A DNA stretch of 18,673 bases from Thermoprotei archaeon (GTDB taxonomy: Archaea > Thermoproteota > Thermoprotei > Thermofilales > Thermofilaceae): NCBI GenBank assembly GCA_003649495.1, contig QMRZ01000017.1, forward strand, positions 1 to 18,673. Direction: 5' to 3'. Positions 1 through 6,960 of the stretch are shown here, piece by piece. The notes beneath the pieces were generated by a model. That model was given only the letters and a program-made list of their open reading frames with translations. It searched no databases and was not told the origin of the DNA. Numbering within the stretch: position 1 is the first letter of the stretch; each line of letters opens with the position of its first letter. The position numbers were made by a program, and so were the translations under genes.

Positions 1-71
1 CTGAGTAATTTAACTAGCCACTGTCCCACCATCCCCCGCGCCCCCAGTACGGCCACTTTATACCTCCTCAA
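1..71 (-). CDS. asd: Aspartate-semialdehyde dehydrogenase-like protein, N-terminal fragment
   Basis: Partial gene: only the first 23 codons lie in the window and the rest continues off the left edge. Read on the minus strand, the start is followed by R-R-Y-K-V-A-V-L-G-A-R-G-M-V-G-Q, a Rossmann-fold nucleotide-binding turn. The GxxGMVGQ version is typical of aspartate-semialdehyde dehydrogenase, which reduces aspartyl phosphate with NADPH on the route to lysine, threonine and methionine. I chose TTG at 71 because a GGGGGTGA Shine-Dalgarno sits 5 nt upstream. GTG at 56 (after GAGGAGGT) or GTG at 80 are alternatives, and an in-frame TGA at 108-110 closes the frame upstream. N-acetyl-glutamyl-phosphate reductase (ArgC) has a similar N-terminus and cannot be ruled out from so few residues. 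Confidence 0.65.
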   Translation of the reverse strand, partial: MRRYKVAVLGARGMVGQWLVKLL

Positions 72-228
72 GGCTGTCACCCCCTGCCTCGGTGATTCAG
101 CCCAGACTCAGGGGCGGCAGCTCAGTCGTCGGGAACTCTCATCACGTGCTCAGGCCCCCGTAGTCTCATCCCTACCCTGAGTACGAGGTCTCGTATATCA
201 AGCATGCGGTAGAGCTCTCCAGAGTCAA

Positions 229-237
229 CTTTTTAAG
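229..237 (+). promoter_or_regulatory. TATA box of the ABC exporter operon
   Basis: CTTTTTAAG centred near 233 is the only strong TATA-like element before the first ABC gene. A start site about 26 nt downstream (near 259) would give a leader of about 12 nt holding AGGTG at 261-265, 6 nt before the TTG start. So this operon should have a short leader with a Shine-Dalgarno. Confidence 0.55.
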
Positions 238-271
238 GCAAAAATCCGTAAAGCGTTACAAGGTGTTGTAA

Positions 272-2008
272 TTGGCTGAAAACTACGCTCGGAGGCTCTT
301 AGCATACGTGGCTAAGCACTGGAGACTCGCAGCCTTGACTACCGCGTCATCGCTAGCGGCAACCATAGCTACCCTCGTAATCCCACTATACACCAGGAGC
401 GCAGTCAATGTCCTAGTTACGGGACGCCTAGATCAGCTACTCCCCTACGCGCTCATGATAGTAGCGCTCACAGTGCTTCAGGGAGTCCTGGGGTTCGCCA
501 CGAACTTCGTCTCGCAGTATCTCGCACAGAGAGTAATCTACGACCTCAGGAACGACGTCTACCGCCACCTACAGGAGCTGTCACTAGGCTTCTACAAGAC
601 GATGGATACGGGGCAGTTAGTGGCTAGGGCTACTAGTGATATCGAAGTCTCAAGTAGGTTTCTACGCTTTGCGTTCTCGGGCTTCAGCGGCGCTGTGTTA
701 ACCCTCGCGATAGCCCTATACATGATGTTCACCATAAGCCCCGTGCTCACCCTGTACGCCCTAGCCCCGCTGCCCCTCATATTCCTCCTAGTGAGGCGCT
801 ATGCCAAGCGCGCTAGAGCGATATTCGACAGAGCTAGGGCTGTATATGGGGAGATGACCTCTCACGTGACGGAGGTGGTCAGCGGACTCAGAGTTGTGAG
901 AGCGCTGAACGCCTTCGCCTTCCTCTGGCAGCGCTTCCTCACTTTAAACAGCGAGTACCTAGACCTATCTCTAGATGTTGCTAAGCTACGCGCCTCCACG
1001 TGGCCCTTAGTGGGATTCCTCTCAGCGCTCAGTACACTCATCGTGCTTTGGGCTGGCGGAGGTATGGTGGTGCAGAGCGCGATAAGCATTGGCGACCTCG
1101 TGGCCATGACGTTGTATGTGGGCATGATGACGTGGCCCTTCATAGCCCTCGGCTTCTTCACAGTAATGTATGCTAGGAGCATGGCCGCCCTGTCCAGGGT
1201 ATTCGAGCTGTTAGATACGGAGCCAGAGGTTAAGGAAGCGCCTGACGCCGTGCCCCTAGAGGTCAGGCGGGGAGAGGTTGAGCTAAGAGACGTGTGGTTC
1301 AGCTATGATGGTAAGAAGTGGATCTTGAAGGGCGTTAGCTTCAAGGTACGGCCGGGGGAGGTAGTAGCCATAGTCGGGCCAGCGGGCAGCGGCAAGAGCA
1401 CGCTGGTGCAGCTAATACCCAGGTTCTACGACCCCCAGAGGGGGGCCGTGTTAATAGATGGCGTCGATGTCAGGAGGGTAAAGCTCGAGTCCCTGAGGAG
1501 GCAGGTGGGGATAGTGCACCAGGACATCTATGTGTTCCCAGATACCATCAGGAACAACATCGCGTACGGCAAGCCTGACGCGAGCATGGAGGAGATAGTG
1601 AGGGCAGCCAAGCTGGCGAAGCTCCACGACTTCATAAAATCCCTCCCCCAGGGCTATGACACGCCAGTGGGTGAGAGAGGCGTAACTCTCTCTGGAGGCC
1701 AGAGGCAGAGGCTAGCGATCGCCAGGACTCTACTCATAGACCCGAAGATAATAATCCTTGACGACTCAACATCTAACGTCGATGCTGAGACGGAGAAGGC
1801 GATTTACGATGCCATAACCAAGCACTTCAAGGGTAAGACCATAATAGTGATCACCCAGAGGCCCAGCACCATGAAGCTCGCCGACAGGATTATTGTTTTG
1901 GATGGTGGTAGGGTTGTTGAGGAGGGTAGGCACGAGGAGTTGCTTAAGAAGGGCGGCGTGTACGCCAAGCTATACGGGATGCTAGCCCCTAAGGCCGAGG
2001 TGGTGTAA
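272..2008 (+). CDS. ABC exporter half-transporter, subunit with degenerate ATP site
   Basis: A 578-residue type IV ABC exporter half: six-helix membrane domain (about 15-310) fused to a nucleotide-binding domain (about 335-578). Seen motifs: Walker A GPAGSGKST 369-377, Q-loop Gln417, signature LSGGQ 473-477, Walker B IIILDD 493-498. The catalytic glutamate after Walker B is Asp498 and the switch histidine is Gln529 (ITQR). The same substitutions mark the degenerate-site subunit of heterodimeric exporters such as TM287/288 and BmrCD. The partner gene follows with no gap. The TTG start is backed by AGGTG 6 nt upstream. The likely role is ATP-driven export of a lipid or hydrophobic compound; the substrate cannot be read from sequence. 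Residues 537-569 are encoded by a tract identical at DNA level to the partner gene and have unusual codon use. Confidence 0.93.
   Translation: MAENYARRLLAYVAKHWRLAALTTASSLAATIATLVIPLYTRSAVNVLVTGRLDQLLPYALMIVALTVLQGVLGFATNFVSQYLAQRVIYDLRNDVYRHLQELSLGFYKTMDTGQLVARATSDIEVSSRFLRFAFSGFSGAVLTLAIALYMMFTISPVLTLYALAPLPLIFLLVRRYAKRARAIFDRARAVYGEMTSHVTEVVSGLRVVRALNAFAFLWQRFLTLNSEYLDLSLDVAKLRASTWPLVGFLSALSTLIVLWAGGGMVVQSAISIGDLVAMTLYVGMMTWPFIALGFFTVMYARSMAALSRVFELLDTEPEVKEAPDAVPLEVRRGEVELRDVWFSYDGKKWILKGVSFKVRPGEVVAIVGPAGSGKSTLVQLIPRFYDPQRGAVLIDGVDVRRVKLESLRRQVGIVHQDIYVFPDTIRNNIAYGKPDASMEEIVRAAKLAKLHDFIKSLPQGYDTPVGERGVTLSGGQRQRLAIARTLLIDPKIIILDDSTSNVDAETEKAIYDAITKHFKGKTIIVITQRPSTMKLADRIIVLDGGRVVEEGRHEELLKKGGVYAKLYGMLAPKAEVV
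1879..1980 (+). repeat. 102-bp perfect direct repeat, copy 1 (in first ABC gene)
   Basis: Every base from 1879 to 1980 matches 3667-3768, and both flanking bases differ (t/a on the left, g/a on the right). The tract encodes the last part of the ATPase domain from ADRIIVLDGG to YAKLYG. It uses GTT, ATT, TTG, GAT and GGT codons heavily, whereas the surrounding gene favours ATA, CTC/CTA, GTC/GTA and GGC. Confidence 0.97.
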
Positions 2009-3793
2009 GTGGGTTGGCGCTTCCATCGATTACTGGCGGAGGAGGAGGCTGAGAGGAGGTACCCCGACAGAGTGTTGATAGCTAAGCTGCTCAAGCTGGC
2101 GCTGAGCTATAGGCTTTATTTCATAGCACTAGCTGTAGCAACGCTCGCGAGAATAGGGCTCAACGTCCTCAATCCCTACGTGGTGAAATTCGTGATAGAC
2201 AGCGTAGTGAGCGGCAACCTATCCTCGCTCGCGTACTGGAGTGCCGTATTCCTGGGCTTGGCCCTCGCTAGCTTGATCATGGGATTCGTCAGTAGCTACT
2301 CATCCTCCTACCTAGGCAACAAGGTGATGTATGACCTGAGGAACAAGATGTACCGCCACATCCACAGAGTTAAGCTCCAGGAGGTAGCTGGCGAGCCCGT
2401 TGGCAGGATAGTCTCTAGAATTACGAATGACGTGGATACTATAGGCAATGTAGCTACCTCAGGGCTCCTAGACACGGTAGGCGACGTCATCACCATAGGT
2501 GGCGCCATGTTCATGATGTGGAGCCTGAGCCCACAGCTAAGCTTGGTGTGTTACATGCTGATACCGCTCATGGTCCTGGTCAACGTTTTCGTGATCAGCA
2601 AGGCGCGCAGAGCATACAGGGAGACTAGGAAGAAGATAGCCGAGGTTACTAGCAGGATCTCCCAAGACGTAGCGGGCGCGAGCGTGGTACAGGCATTCTC
2701 CTACCGCAAGAGGAAGAACGTCGAGGAGTTCAGGAGGATTAACGAGGAGAACATGCGGGCTAACGTCCAGGCAGCCGCCATAACATCCTCGATGAGCCCG
2801 CTGATGGCCATCATCCAGGCAATCGGATCAGCGATCATACTGGTCTACGGCGGGAATCTAGTGCTCCAAGGCATGCTGAGCTTGGGAACGCTGATGGCAT
2901 TTTACGGCTACTTAGACATGTTCTTCAGGCCTGTGAGGACCCTCGTGATGTTCTTCACAACGCTCCAGTCCACGCTCGCAGCGACTGAGAGGGTATTCAC
3001 GTTCCTGGAGTGGGAGCCAGAGAGAGACGAGGGCGAGATTGAGGAGCCGCCTAAGCTGGGCGAGGTCGAGTTCAGGAATGTGACCTTCGGCTACAAGGAG
3101 GGGGTCCCAGTGTTGAAGAATGTTAGCTTCAAGGTTAGGCCGGGCGAGTTCGTAGCTATAGTCGGCCCCACCGGCGCTGGGAAGACTACCCTCGTGAACC
3201 TGCTGCTGAGGTTCTACGAGCCCTGGAGTGGCGAGATACTGATAGATGGAGTCGATGTGCGCAGGTATAAGCTGAGCGCGCTGCGTAGCGCGATCCTTAT
3301 GGTGCCTCAGGAGCCCCTCCTAATCTCCGGTACTGTGCTCGATAACATACTGCTAGCTAACCCGAAGGCGACGGCCGAGGATGTGAAGAAGGCACTCAGG
3401 GCTCTGGGCTTGGAGGATCTCATAGAGACTCTGCCCGAGGGGCTGGAGACGAGAGTGCTAGAGGGGGGGAAGAATCTGTCGGTGGGCCAGAGGCAGGTGA
3501 TATCGTTCCTCCGAGTCTTCATAGCTAACCCCAAGATACTTGTGCTGGATGAAGCGACCAGCAGCGTTGACCCCTACACCGAGGCTAAGCTACAGGCAGC
3601 GCTGGAGAAGCTAGCCAGGAGCAGGACAACAATAGTCATTGCACACAGGCTACAGACAGTCGTCAACGCCGACAGGATTATTGTTTTGGATGGTGGTAGG
3701 GTTGTTGAGGAGGGTAGGCACGAGGAGTTGCTTAAGAAGGGCGGCGTGTACGCCAAGCTATACGGGATACAGCTAGGCGTGGCCGCTAGGTGA
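2009..3793 (+). CDS. ABC exporter half-transporter, catalytic partner subunit
   Basis: A 594-residue ABC exporter half with an N-terminal cytoplasmic extension (about 1-30), six membrane helices (to about 325) and an ATPase domain (about 350-594). Walker A GPTGAGKTT 386-394, Q-loop Gln434, Walker B LVLDE with catalytic Glu515, and H-loop His546 are all intact, but the signature is LSVGQ (490-494) instead of LSGGQ. Pairing this altered signature with the Asp498/Gln529 site of the preceding gene gives one degenerate and one competent ATP site, the layout known for TM287/288-type heterodimers. The GTG start abuts the TAA of the upstream gene, with GAGGTGG just before it, so the two are co-translated. 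Residues 554-586 come from the shared 102-bp tract. Confidence 0.93.
   Translation: MGWRFHRLLAEEEAERRYPDRVLIAKLLKLALSYRLYFIALAVATLARIGLNVLNPYVVKFVIDSVVSGNLSSLAYWSAVFLGLALASLIMGFVSSYSSSYLGNKVMYDLRNKMYRHIHRVKLQEVAGEPVGRIVSRITNDVDTIGNVATSGLLDTVGDVITIGGAMFMMWSLSPQLSLVCYMLIPLMVLVNVFVISKARRAYRETRKKIAEVTSRISQDVAGASVVQAFSYRKRKNVEEFRRINEENMRANVQAAAITSSMSPLMAIIQAIGSAIILVYGGNLVLQGMLSLGTLMAFYGYLDMFFRPVRTLVMFFTTLQSTLAATERVFTFLEWEPERDEGEIEEPPKLGEVEFRNVTFGYKEGVPVLKNVSFKVRPGEFVAIVGPTGAGKTTLVNLLLRFYEPWSGEILIDGVDVRRYKLSALRSAILMVPQEPLLISGTVLDNILLANPKATAEDVKKALRALGLEDLIETLPEGLETRVLEGGKNLSVGQRQVISFLRVFIANPKILVLDEATSSVDPYTEAKLQAALEKLARSRTTIVIAHRLQTVVNADRIIVLDGGRVVEEGRHEELLKKGGVYAKLYGIQLGVAAR
3667..3768 (+). repeat. 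102-bp perfect direct repeat, copy 2 (in second ABC gene)
   Basis: Second copy of the tract at 1879-1980, in the same reading frame and at the same position of the ATPase domain. The two ABC genes outside it are only distantly similar, so identity here is best explained by recent gene conversion between the paralogues. Confidence 0.97.
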
Positions 3794-3797
3794 ACTC

Positions 3798-4346
3798 GTG
3801 AAGCATAAGCCATTGACCCTCCGGATAAGGAGGGCCAGGCCTGCGGACATGGAGAGCGTGAAGATGCTGATAAGGGAGGCCTTCACGGGGGAAGACGAGT
3901 ATTGGGCGTTACACGACCTACGCTACACGGAAGTCCTCGTAGCCGAGTGGTGCGGGAGGCTGGTGGGCTTTCTGGAGTACTACTACGTTATCCTCTGGGG
4001 CGAGCTGGCCGGAGCTATATACTACCTGGGGGTAAGCAAACAGTACAGGAGGAGAGGCGTGGCTAGCCGCTTAATCCTGACGGCAGAGGAGGTATTCCGC
4101 AGGGCTGGCGCATCCTACTCCATAGCCTCCACGAAGTCCAGCAACATAGCCTCGAGGAACCTATTCCGGAAGCTGGGCTATGAGGAAGCACGAGATCCGG
4201 CGGTAATCTCAGAGCTTAGGAGGGCGTTATATGCTTACGAGGATGACGTGTTCTTCTACAAGAGGCTGAGACATTGCCTGTCTCTAGGAGCTGGCGCGAG
4301 CTCGTCTATAAGGAGCCCTGGCTACTCCCCTTCCTCCACGCCATAG
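3798..4346 (+). CDS. GNAT family N-acetyltransferase
   Basis: A 182-residue GNAT protein that would transfer an acetyl group from acetyl-CoA to an amine. The central motif A is clear: YLGVSKQYRRRGVA (about residues 75-88), with the Q/R-x-x-R-x-G-V/A pyrophosphate loop, followed by a helix, ASTKSSNIASRNLFRKLGY (motif B region) and a closing strand VFFYKRL. The GTG start is 4 nt after the stop of the second ABC gene, preceded by AGGTGA that overlaps that stop, so it is co-transcribed. The substrate is unknown; RimI-like peptide N-terminal acetylation or small-molecule acetylation are both possible. After YKRLRH the C-terminal tail of about 27 residues is low-complexity (Ser/Gly/Pro) and lies over the start of the next gene in another frame, so it is probably not a conserved part. 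Confidence 0.85.
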   Translation: MKHKPLTLRIRRARPADMESVKMLIREAFTGEDEYWALHDLRYTEVLVAEWCGRLVGFLEYYYVILWGELAGAIYYLGVSKQYRRRGVASRLILTAEEVFRRAGASYSIASTKSSNIASRNLFRKLGYEEARDPAVISELRRALYAYEDDVFFYKRLRHCLSLGAGASSSIRSPGYSPSSTP

Positions 4347-4771
4347 CCAGGATGGGGGTTAGGGCTAAAGCGGGGGATCTAGCCAGCGCATTAGGAGTTA
4401 AGAGCAAGGTGGCTAAGGCGGCTATGAGGCTACTGAAGAAGCACTTCCTGACTGGGGAGGGCTCGTTGAGGAGCGATGTCGTAGAATGGCTTGCTGAGCA
4501 GGATATCCGGGTGAGGGGGCGCAGAATGGCGTGGAGAACTGGGTCCTGCTACACGCTCATAAAGGTTAAGCGCAGCAGAGTCTCCGCATACACGGTCCCT
4601 GCGAATCTAGTGAACGAAGTTGAGGAGGAACTGGAGAGGAGAGGGGCTGCCGGGGTCAGGGAACTTGCTAGAGATCTCGGCTCCTCCCCCATTCTGATCT
4701 CCAGGGCCCTACAAGTGCTCGAGCTGCTGGGCAAGGCTTCACGCAGCGACGGAGAGTACCATCACACATAG
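4274..4771 (+). CDS. Double winged-helix (HTH) protein
   Basis: A 165-residue basic protein not matched to a named family. Two helix-turn-helix-like segments are visible: about residues 20-60 (helix AIARMG, then DLASALGVKSKVAKAAMRLLKK) and about 110-155 (GVRELARDLGSSPILISRALQVLELLGK). It is likely a small DNA-binding regulator, possibly of the operon it closes. The TTG start at 4274 overlaps the acetyltransferase gene by 73 bp in a different frame. I prefer it because it supplies the first helix (PWLLPFLHAIARM) of a complete winged-helix fold; ATG at 4352, 6 nt past the acetyltransferase stop, is the non-overlapping alternative. Its last 10 bp overlap the convergent gene at 4762. Confidence 0.6.
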   Translation: MPVSRSWRELVYKEPWLLPFLHAIARMGVRAKAGDLASALGVKSKVAKAAMRLLKKHFLTGEGSLRSDVVEWLAEQDIRVRGRRMAWRTGSCYTLIKVKRSRVSAYTVPANLVNEVEEELERRGAAGVRELARDLGSSPILISRALQVLELLGKASRSDGEYHHT

Positions 4772-5049
4772 AGCGCTCTGTGGATCAATTCCCTGCGAGC
4801 CTTGTCCATTAGCCACAGGCTAAGCGCCCTATCCAGCAGGTTAGGTGAGCACGCTAGCTTCTCAGCAAGCTCCGGTATTGATCGCTGATCCGCTCTTCTC
4901 AGCCTAACCAGCAGGCGTTCACAGTAGGCCTCTCTTTCTGCAATAAAGCGCTCAACTAAGTCATGAGGATTCTTAACACCTGCGTTACTGAGTAGCTTAA
5001 TCAGGAAGGCCCGCTCGAACTCCGCGATAGGCACTATCCCCTCTCCCAT
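4762..5049 (-). CDS. Small HTH-like helical protein
   Basis: About 95 residues, predicted mostly helical, charged and without membrane segments; not recognised as a named family. The C-terminal half, SIPELAEKLACSPNLLDRAL, has the same spacing as GVRELARDLGSSPILISRAL in the convergent gene, so both may carry related HTH units. I chose ATG at 5049 because GGTGGTGAG lies 5 nt upstream and a TATA box at 5083-5088 puts the transcription start near 5060. The longer TTG start at 5073 would lie upstream of that transcription start. A DNA-binding role is inferred only. Confidence 0.5.
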   Translation of the reverse strand: MGEGIVPIAEFERAFLIKLLSNAGVKNPHDLVERFIAEREAYCERLLVRLRRADQRSIPELAEKLACSPNLLDRALSLWLMDKARRELIHRALYV

Positions 5050-5082
5050 GCCGCTCACCACCAGTCTCCTCAATGCCCTCAG

Positions 5083-5088
5083 TATAAA
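5083..5088 (-). promoter_or_regulatory. TATA box for the small HTH gene
   Basis: TTTATA on the minus strand (TATAAA on plus), centred near 5086 in the AT-rich gap after rpiA. The expected start near 5060 leaves a leader of about 11 nt that contains GGTGGTGAG before ATG 5049. Confidence 0.5.
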
Positions 5089-5166
5089 GGAACCCTCAAT
5101 AGGTGGGTGAAAGTATTCTTAATCTACACATAATATAATGTTAATACAAGGGTAATACTGCGCAGC

Positions 5167-5853
5167 TTAGCGCCTCCTCAGGACCTCATGTCTATCCGGG
5201 TACCCCACAACCACTAAGTCGGCAAGTCCTATGAAGAGCCCGGTCTCCACTATGCCTGGCAGGCTTCGAAGTTCCTCCTCTAGGCCCTTAGGATCCTCTA
5301 TGGGTCCCGTCCTCACGTCTATTACGACGCCCCCCACGTCTGATATCAGGGGGCCTACCTTGCCTCGGCCAGCTAGGCGGAGCTCAGCTCTGAAGCCACG
5401 CCTCCTCAACTCTGAGAGCACCATGCTTATGGCGTGTGGCAGCACGTCGATCGGCACTGGATGTTTAGAACCCAGCCTATCCACCAGCTTGGTGTGGTCA
5501 ACGATGAATATCCTCCTCTCCGCGTAGAAGGCCAGTATCTTCTCGAGGGTCATCGCAGCGCCACCCCCCTTTATCATGTTAAGCGAGAAGTCTACTTCAT
5601 CAGCTCCGTCGACGTACACCTCGACCCCTGAAGCTGCTGATGGATATAGCACCTTCAGCCCGGCTCTCGATAGCTTTAGCGCGGTGTCCAGCGAGGAGGG
5701 GACGTAGACTTTTTGCCTAAAGCCCTCATCACGCGATATCACGTCTATAAACCTCTCAACCGTAGTCCCGCTCCCGACTCCAATGACGCGGCTTTCCTCC
5801 ACCAGTCTGGCCGCAGCCTTTGCTGCATTGAGCTTAGCTAGATCCACACTCAT
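5167..5853 (-). CDS. rpiA: Ribose-5-phosphate isomerase A
   Basis: Interconverts ribose 5-phosphate and ribulose 5-phosphate for nucleotide-sugar supply. From ATG 5853 the protein has 228 residues, normal for RpiA. Motifs seen: VIGVGSGTTVERF (about 23-35, phosphate binding), DGADE 82-86, MIKGGGAAMTLEKI (about 93-106) with Lys95 and Glu104, and VDHTKLVDRLG. Asp82, Asp85, Lys95 and Glu104 correspond, shifted by one, to Asp81, Asp84, Lys94 and Glu103 of the E. coli enzyme. GTG codons at 5865 and 5856 are in frame, but a TATA box centred at 5879.5 puts the transcription start at about 5853, favouring a leaderless mRNA beginning at this ATG. It is divergent from the UroD-like gene. Confidence 0.95.
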   Translation of the reverse strand: MSVDLAKLNAAKAAARLVEESRVIGVGSGTTVERFIDVISRDEGFRQKVYVPSSLDTALKLSRAGLKVLYPSAASGVEVYVDGADEVDFSLNMIKGGGAAMTLEKILAFYAERRIFIVDHTKLVDRLGSKHPVPIDVLPHAISMVLSELRRRGFRAELRLAGRGKVGPLISDVGGVVIDVRTGPIEDPKGLEEELRSLPGIVETGLFIGLADLVVVGYPDRHEVLRRR

Positions 5854-5874
5854 CACTGGGATCACGTATTAGGG

Positions 5875-5884
5875 ATTATAAAGG
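5875..5884. promoter_or_regulatory. Shared bidirectional TATA box (rpiA / UroD-like gene)
   Basis: ATTATAAAGG contains the perfect palindrome TTATAA at 5877-5882, centre 5879.5. The first base of the rpiA ATG (5853, minus) is 26.5 nt to one side and the first base of the UroD-like GTG (5904, plus) 24.5 nt to the other. No Shine-Dalgarno precedes the plus-strand start. The geometry fits one TBP site serving two leaderless transcripts. Confidence 0.6.
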
Positions 5885-5903
5885 CGCGTCCATCCACAAG
5901 AGC

Positions 5904-6944
5904 GTGGAGCCGAGGAAGCTAGTTGAACTAGTCTTCGAGGGAGCAGAGCCGCCTCGCGTGCCGCTACACGTGGAGTCAGACGATAAGCGTTTCGAAGCTG
6001 CGGTGAGCGACCTAGTGGGAGCGGGCGCCAAGATCAGTGAGTGGAGAAGCTTTTACACGCTGGGAGGCCCCTTCCACAGAAGGGAGGGTGAGAGCTTAGG
6101 CGAGTGGCTAGATCGTGTAAGGGCCTCTGAGTACGCTTGGCCAGGATTAAGCGAGGTAGTTGAGAAGGCAGTTTCGAGCTTTAGGGAAAGGATCAGTCAA
6201 GTTGCGAAAAAGGGGAAGTTCCTGGTATTCAAGGTCTTAGGCCCCACTGAGACGGCTGAGAGCTTCTTCACCAGGCCTCAGGGATCACACGCCGTGAGGC
6301 TGGGCCAGATTGCACACAGGTTTGACTTTGGAGTGTTCTATGCTTTGAGGAGAAGAGAGGCGCTGAGGATATATGAGCGGATTGCTAGCTACGTGTTAGA
6401 GCTTATCAAGGCAGGTGCTGAGCTGGAGGAGGTGGACGCCATCAGGGTGGCGGACGATGCTGCGACTTATACTGGCCTTATCTACCCCCCACCATTCTAC
6501 GAGGAGGCGTACCTCCCCTGGCACAGGAGGTTTGCCAGCGCCATCAAGCACGCTGGCAAGTATGCGCTTCTACACTGTGATGGCGATATACGCAGGAGCG
6601 GGCTCTTCGAGGAGCTCTCAAGCCTCTACGATGGGCTCCACCCCCTTGACATATCTCCCAAGTCGACGTTAAATGAGGCTATGAGGTGGGTAAGAGAGAT
6701 AGCTGAGCTCAGGCGTGAAGGCGATAAGGTAGTCTTCTTCACTGGGATACCTGTAGATTTAGTGTTTAACGACTCGATACCTGTTACACAGTTCCTCAGA
6801 ATCCCCTTAACGCTCTTGAAGCTGCATGGAAAGCGGCATCTGGTCCTAGCTACTACCCATAGCGAGTATCCATCGAGGAGCTATGGGGAGGACCTCCCAC
6901 GGCTTAAGATAAGCGCTGTGAGGAGAGCATTAGAGAAGCTGTAA
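5904..6944 (+). CDS. UroD/MetE-superfamily methyltransferase-like protein
   Basis: A 346-residue TIM-barrel protein related to uroporphyrinogen decarboxylase and the cobalamin-dependent methyltransferases MtaA/MtbA (COG0407-like). Evidence: DAIRVADDAATYTGLIYPPP (about 178-197), the LLHCDGD strand with His224 and Cys225, HPLD (246-249) and a C-terminal TTHSEYPSRSYG. His-Cys-Asp in this strand resembles a zinc/thiol-methyl site more than the arginine- and aspartate-rich active site of true heme-pathway UroD, so a corrinoid or thiol methyltransferase role is more likely. A second ligand cysteine is not obvious, and the substrate is unknown. The GTG start has no Shine-Dalgarno and lies 24.5 nt from a TATA centre, so it is probably leaderless. 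It ends 16 bp from the convergent HypB-like gene. Confidence 0.7.
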   Translation: MEPRKLVELVFEGAEPPRVPLHVESDDKRFEAAVSDLVGAGAKISEWRSFYTLGGPFHRREGESLGEWLDRVRASEYAWPGLSEVVEKAVSSFRERISQVAKKGKFLVFKVLGPTETAESFFTRPQGSHAVRLGQIAHRFDFGVFYALRRREALRIYERIASYVLELIKAGAELEEVDAIRVADDAATYTGLIYPPPFYEEAYLPWHRRFASAIKHAGKYALLHCDGDIRRSGLFEELSSLYDGLHPLDISPKSTLNEAMRWVREIAELRREGDKVVFFTGIPVDLVFNDSIPVTQFLRIPLTLLKLHGKRHLVLATTHSEYPSRSYGEDLPRLKISAVRRALEKL

Positions 6945-6960
6945 AGCCCACTACATGGAC

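Noticed and set aside
122..145. Possible C/D box small RNA on minus: C box GTGATGA (139-145) followed 13 nt later by CTGA (122-125)
   Set aside because: No C' box lies between the following CTGA copies and the internal spacing does not fit archaeal C/D guides.
862..1182. Antisense ORFs inside the ABC genes, and similar long opposite-strand ORFs under nucS (8174-8719), hypB and sppA
   Set aside because: Their composition (Ser/Pro/Thr/Leu-rich shadows) and complete overlap with well-supported genes show them to be frame artefacts of high G+C.
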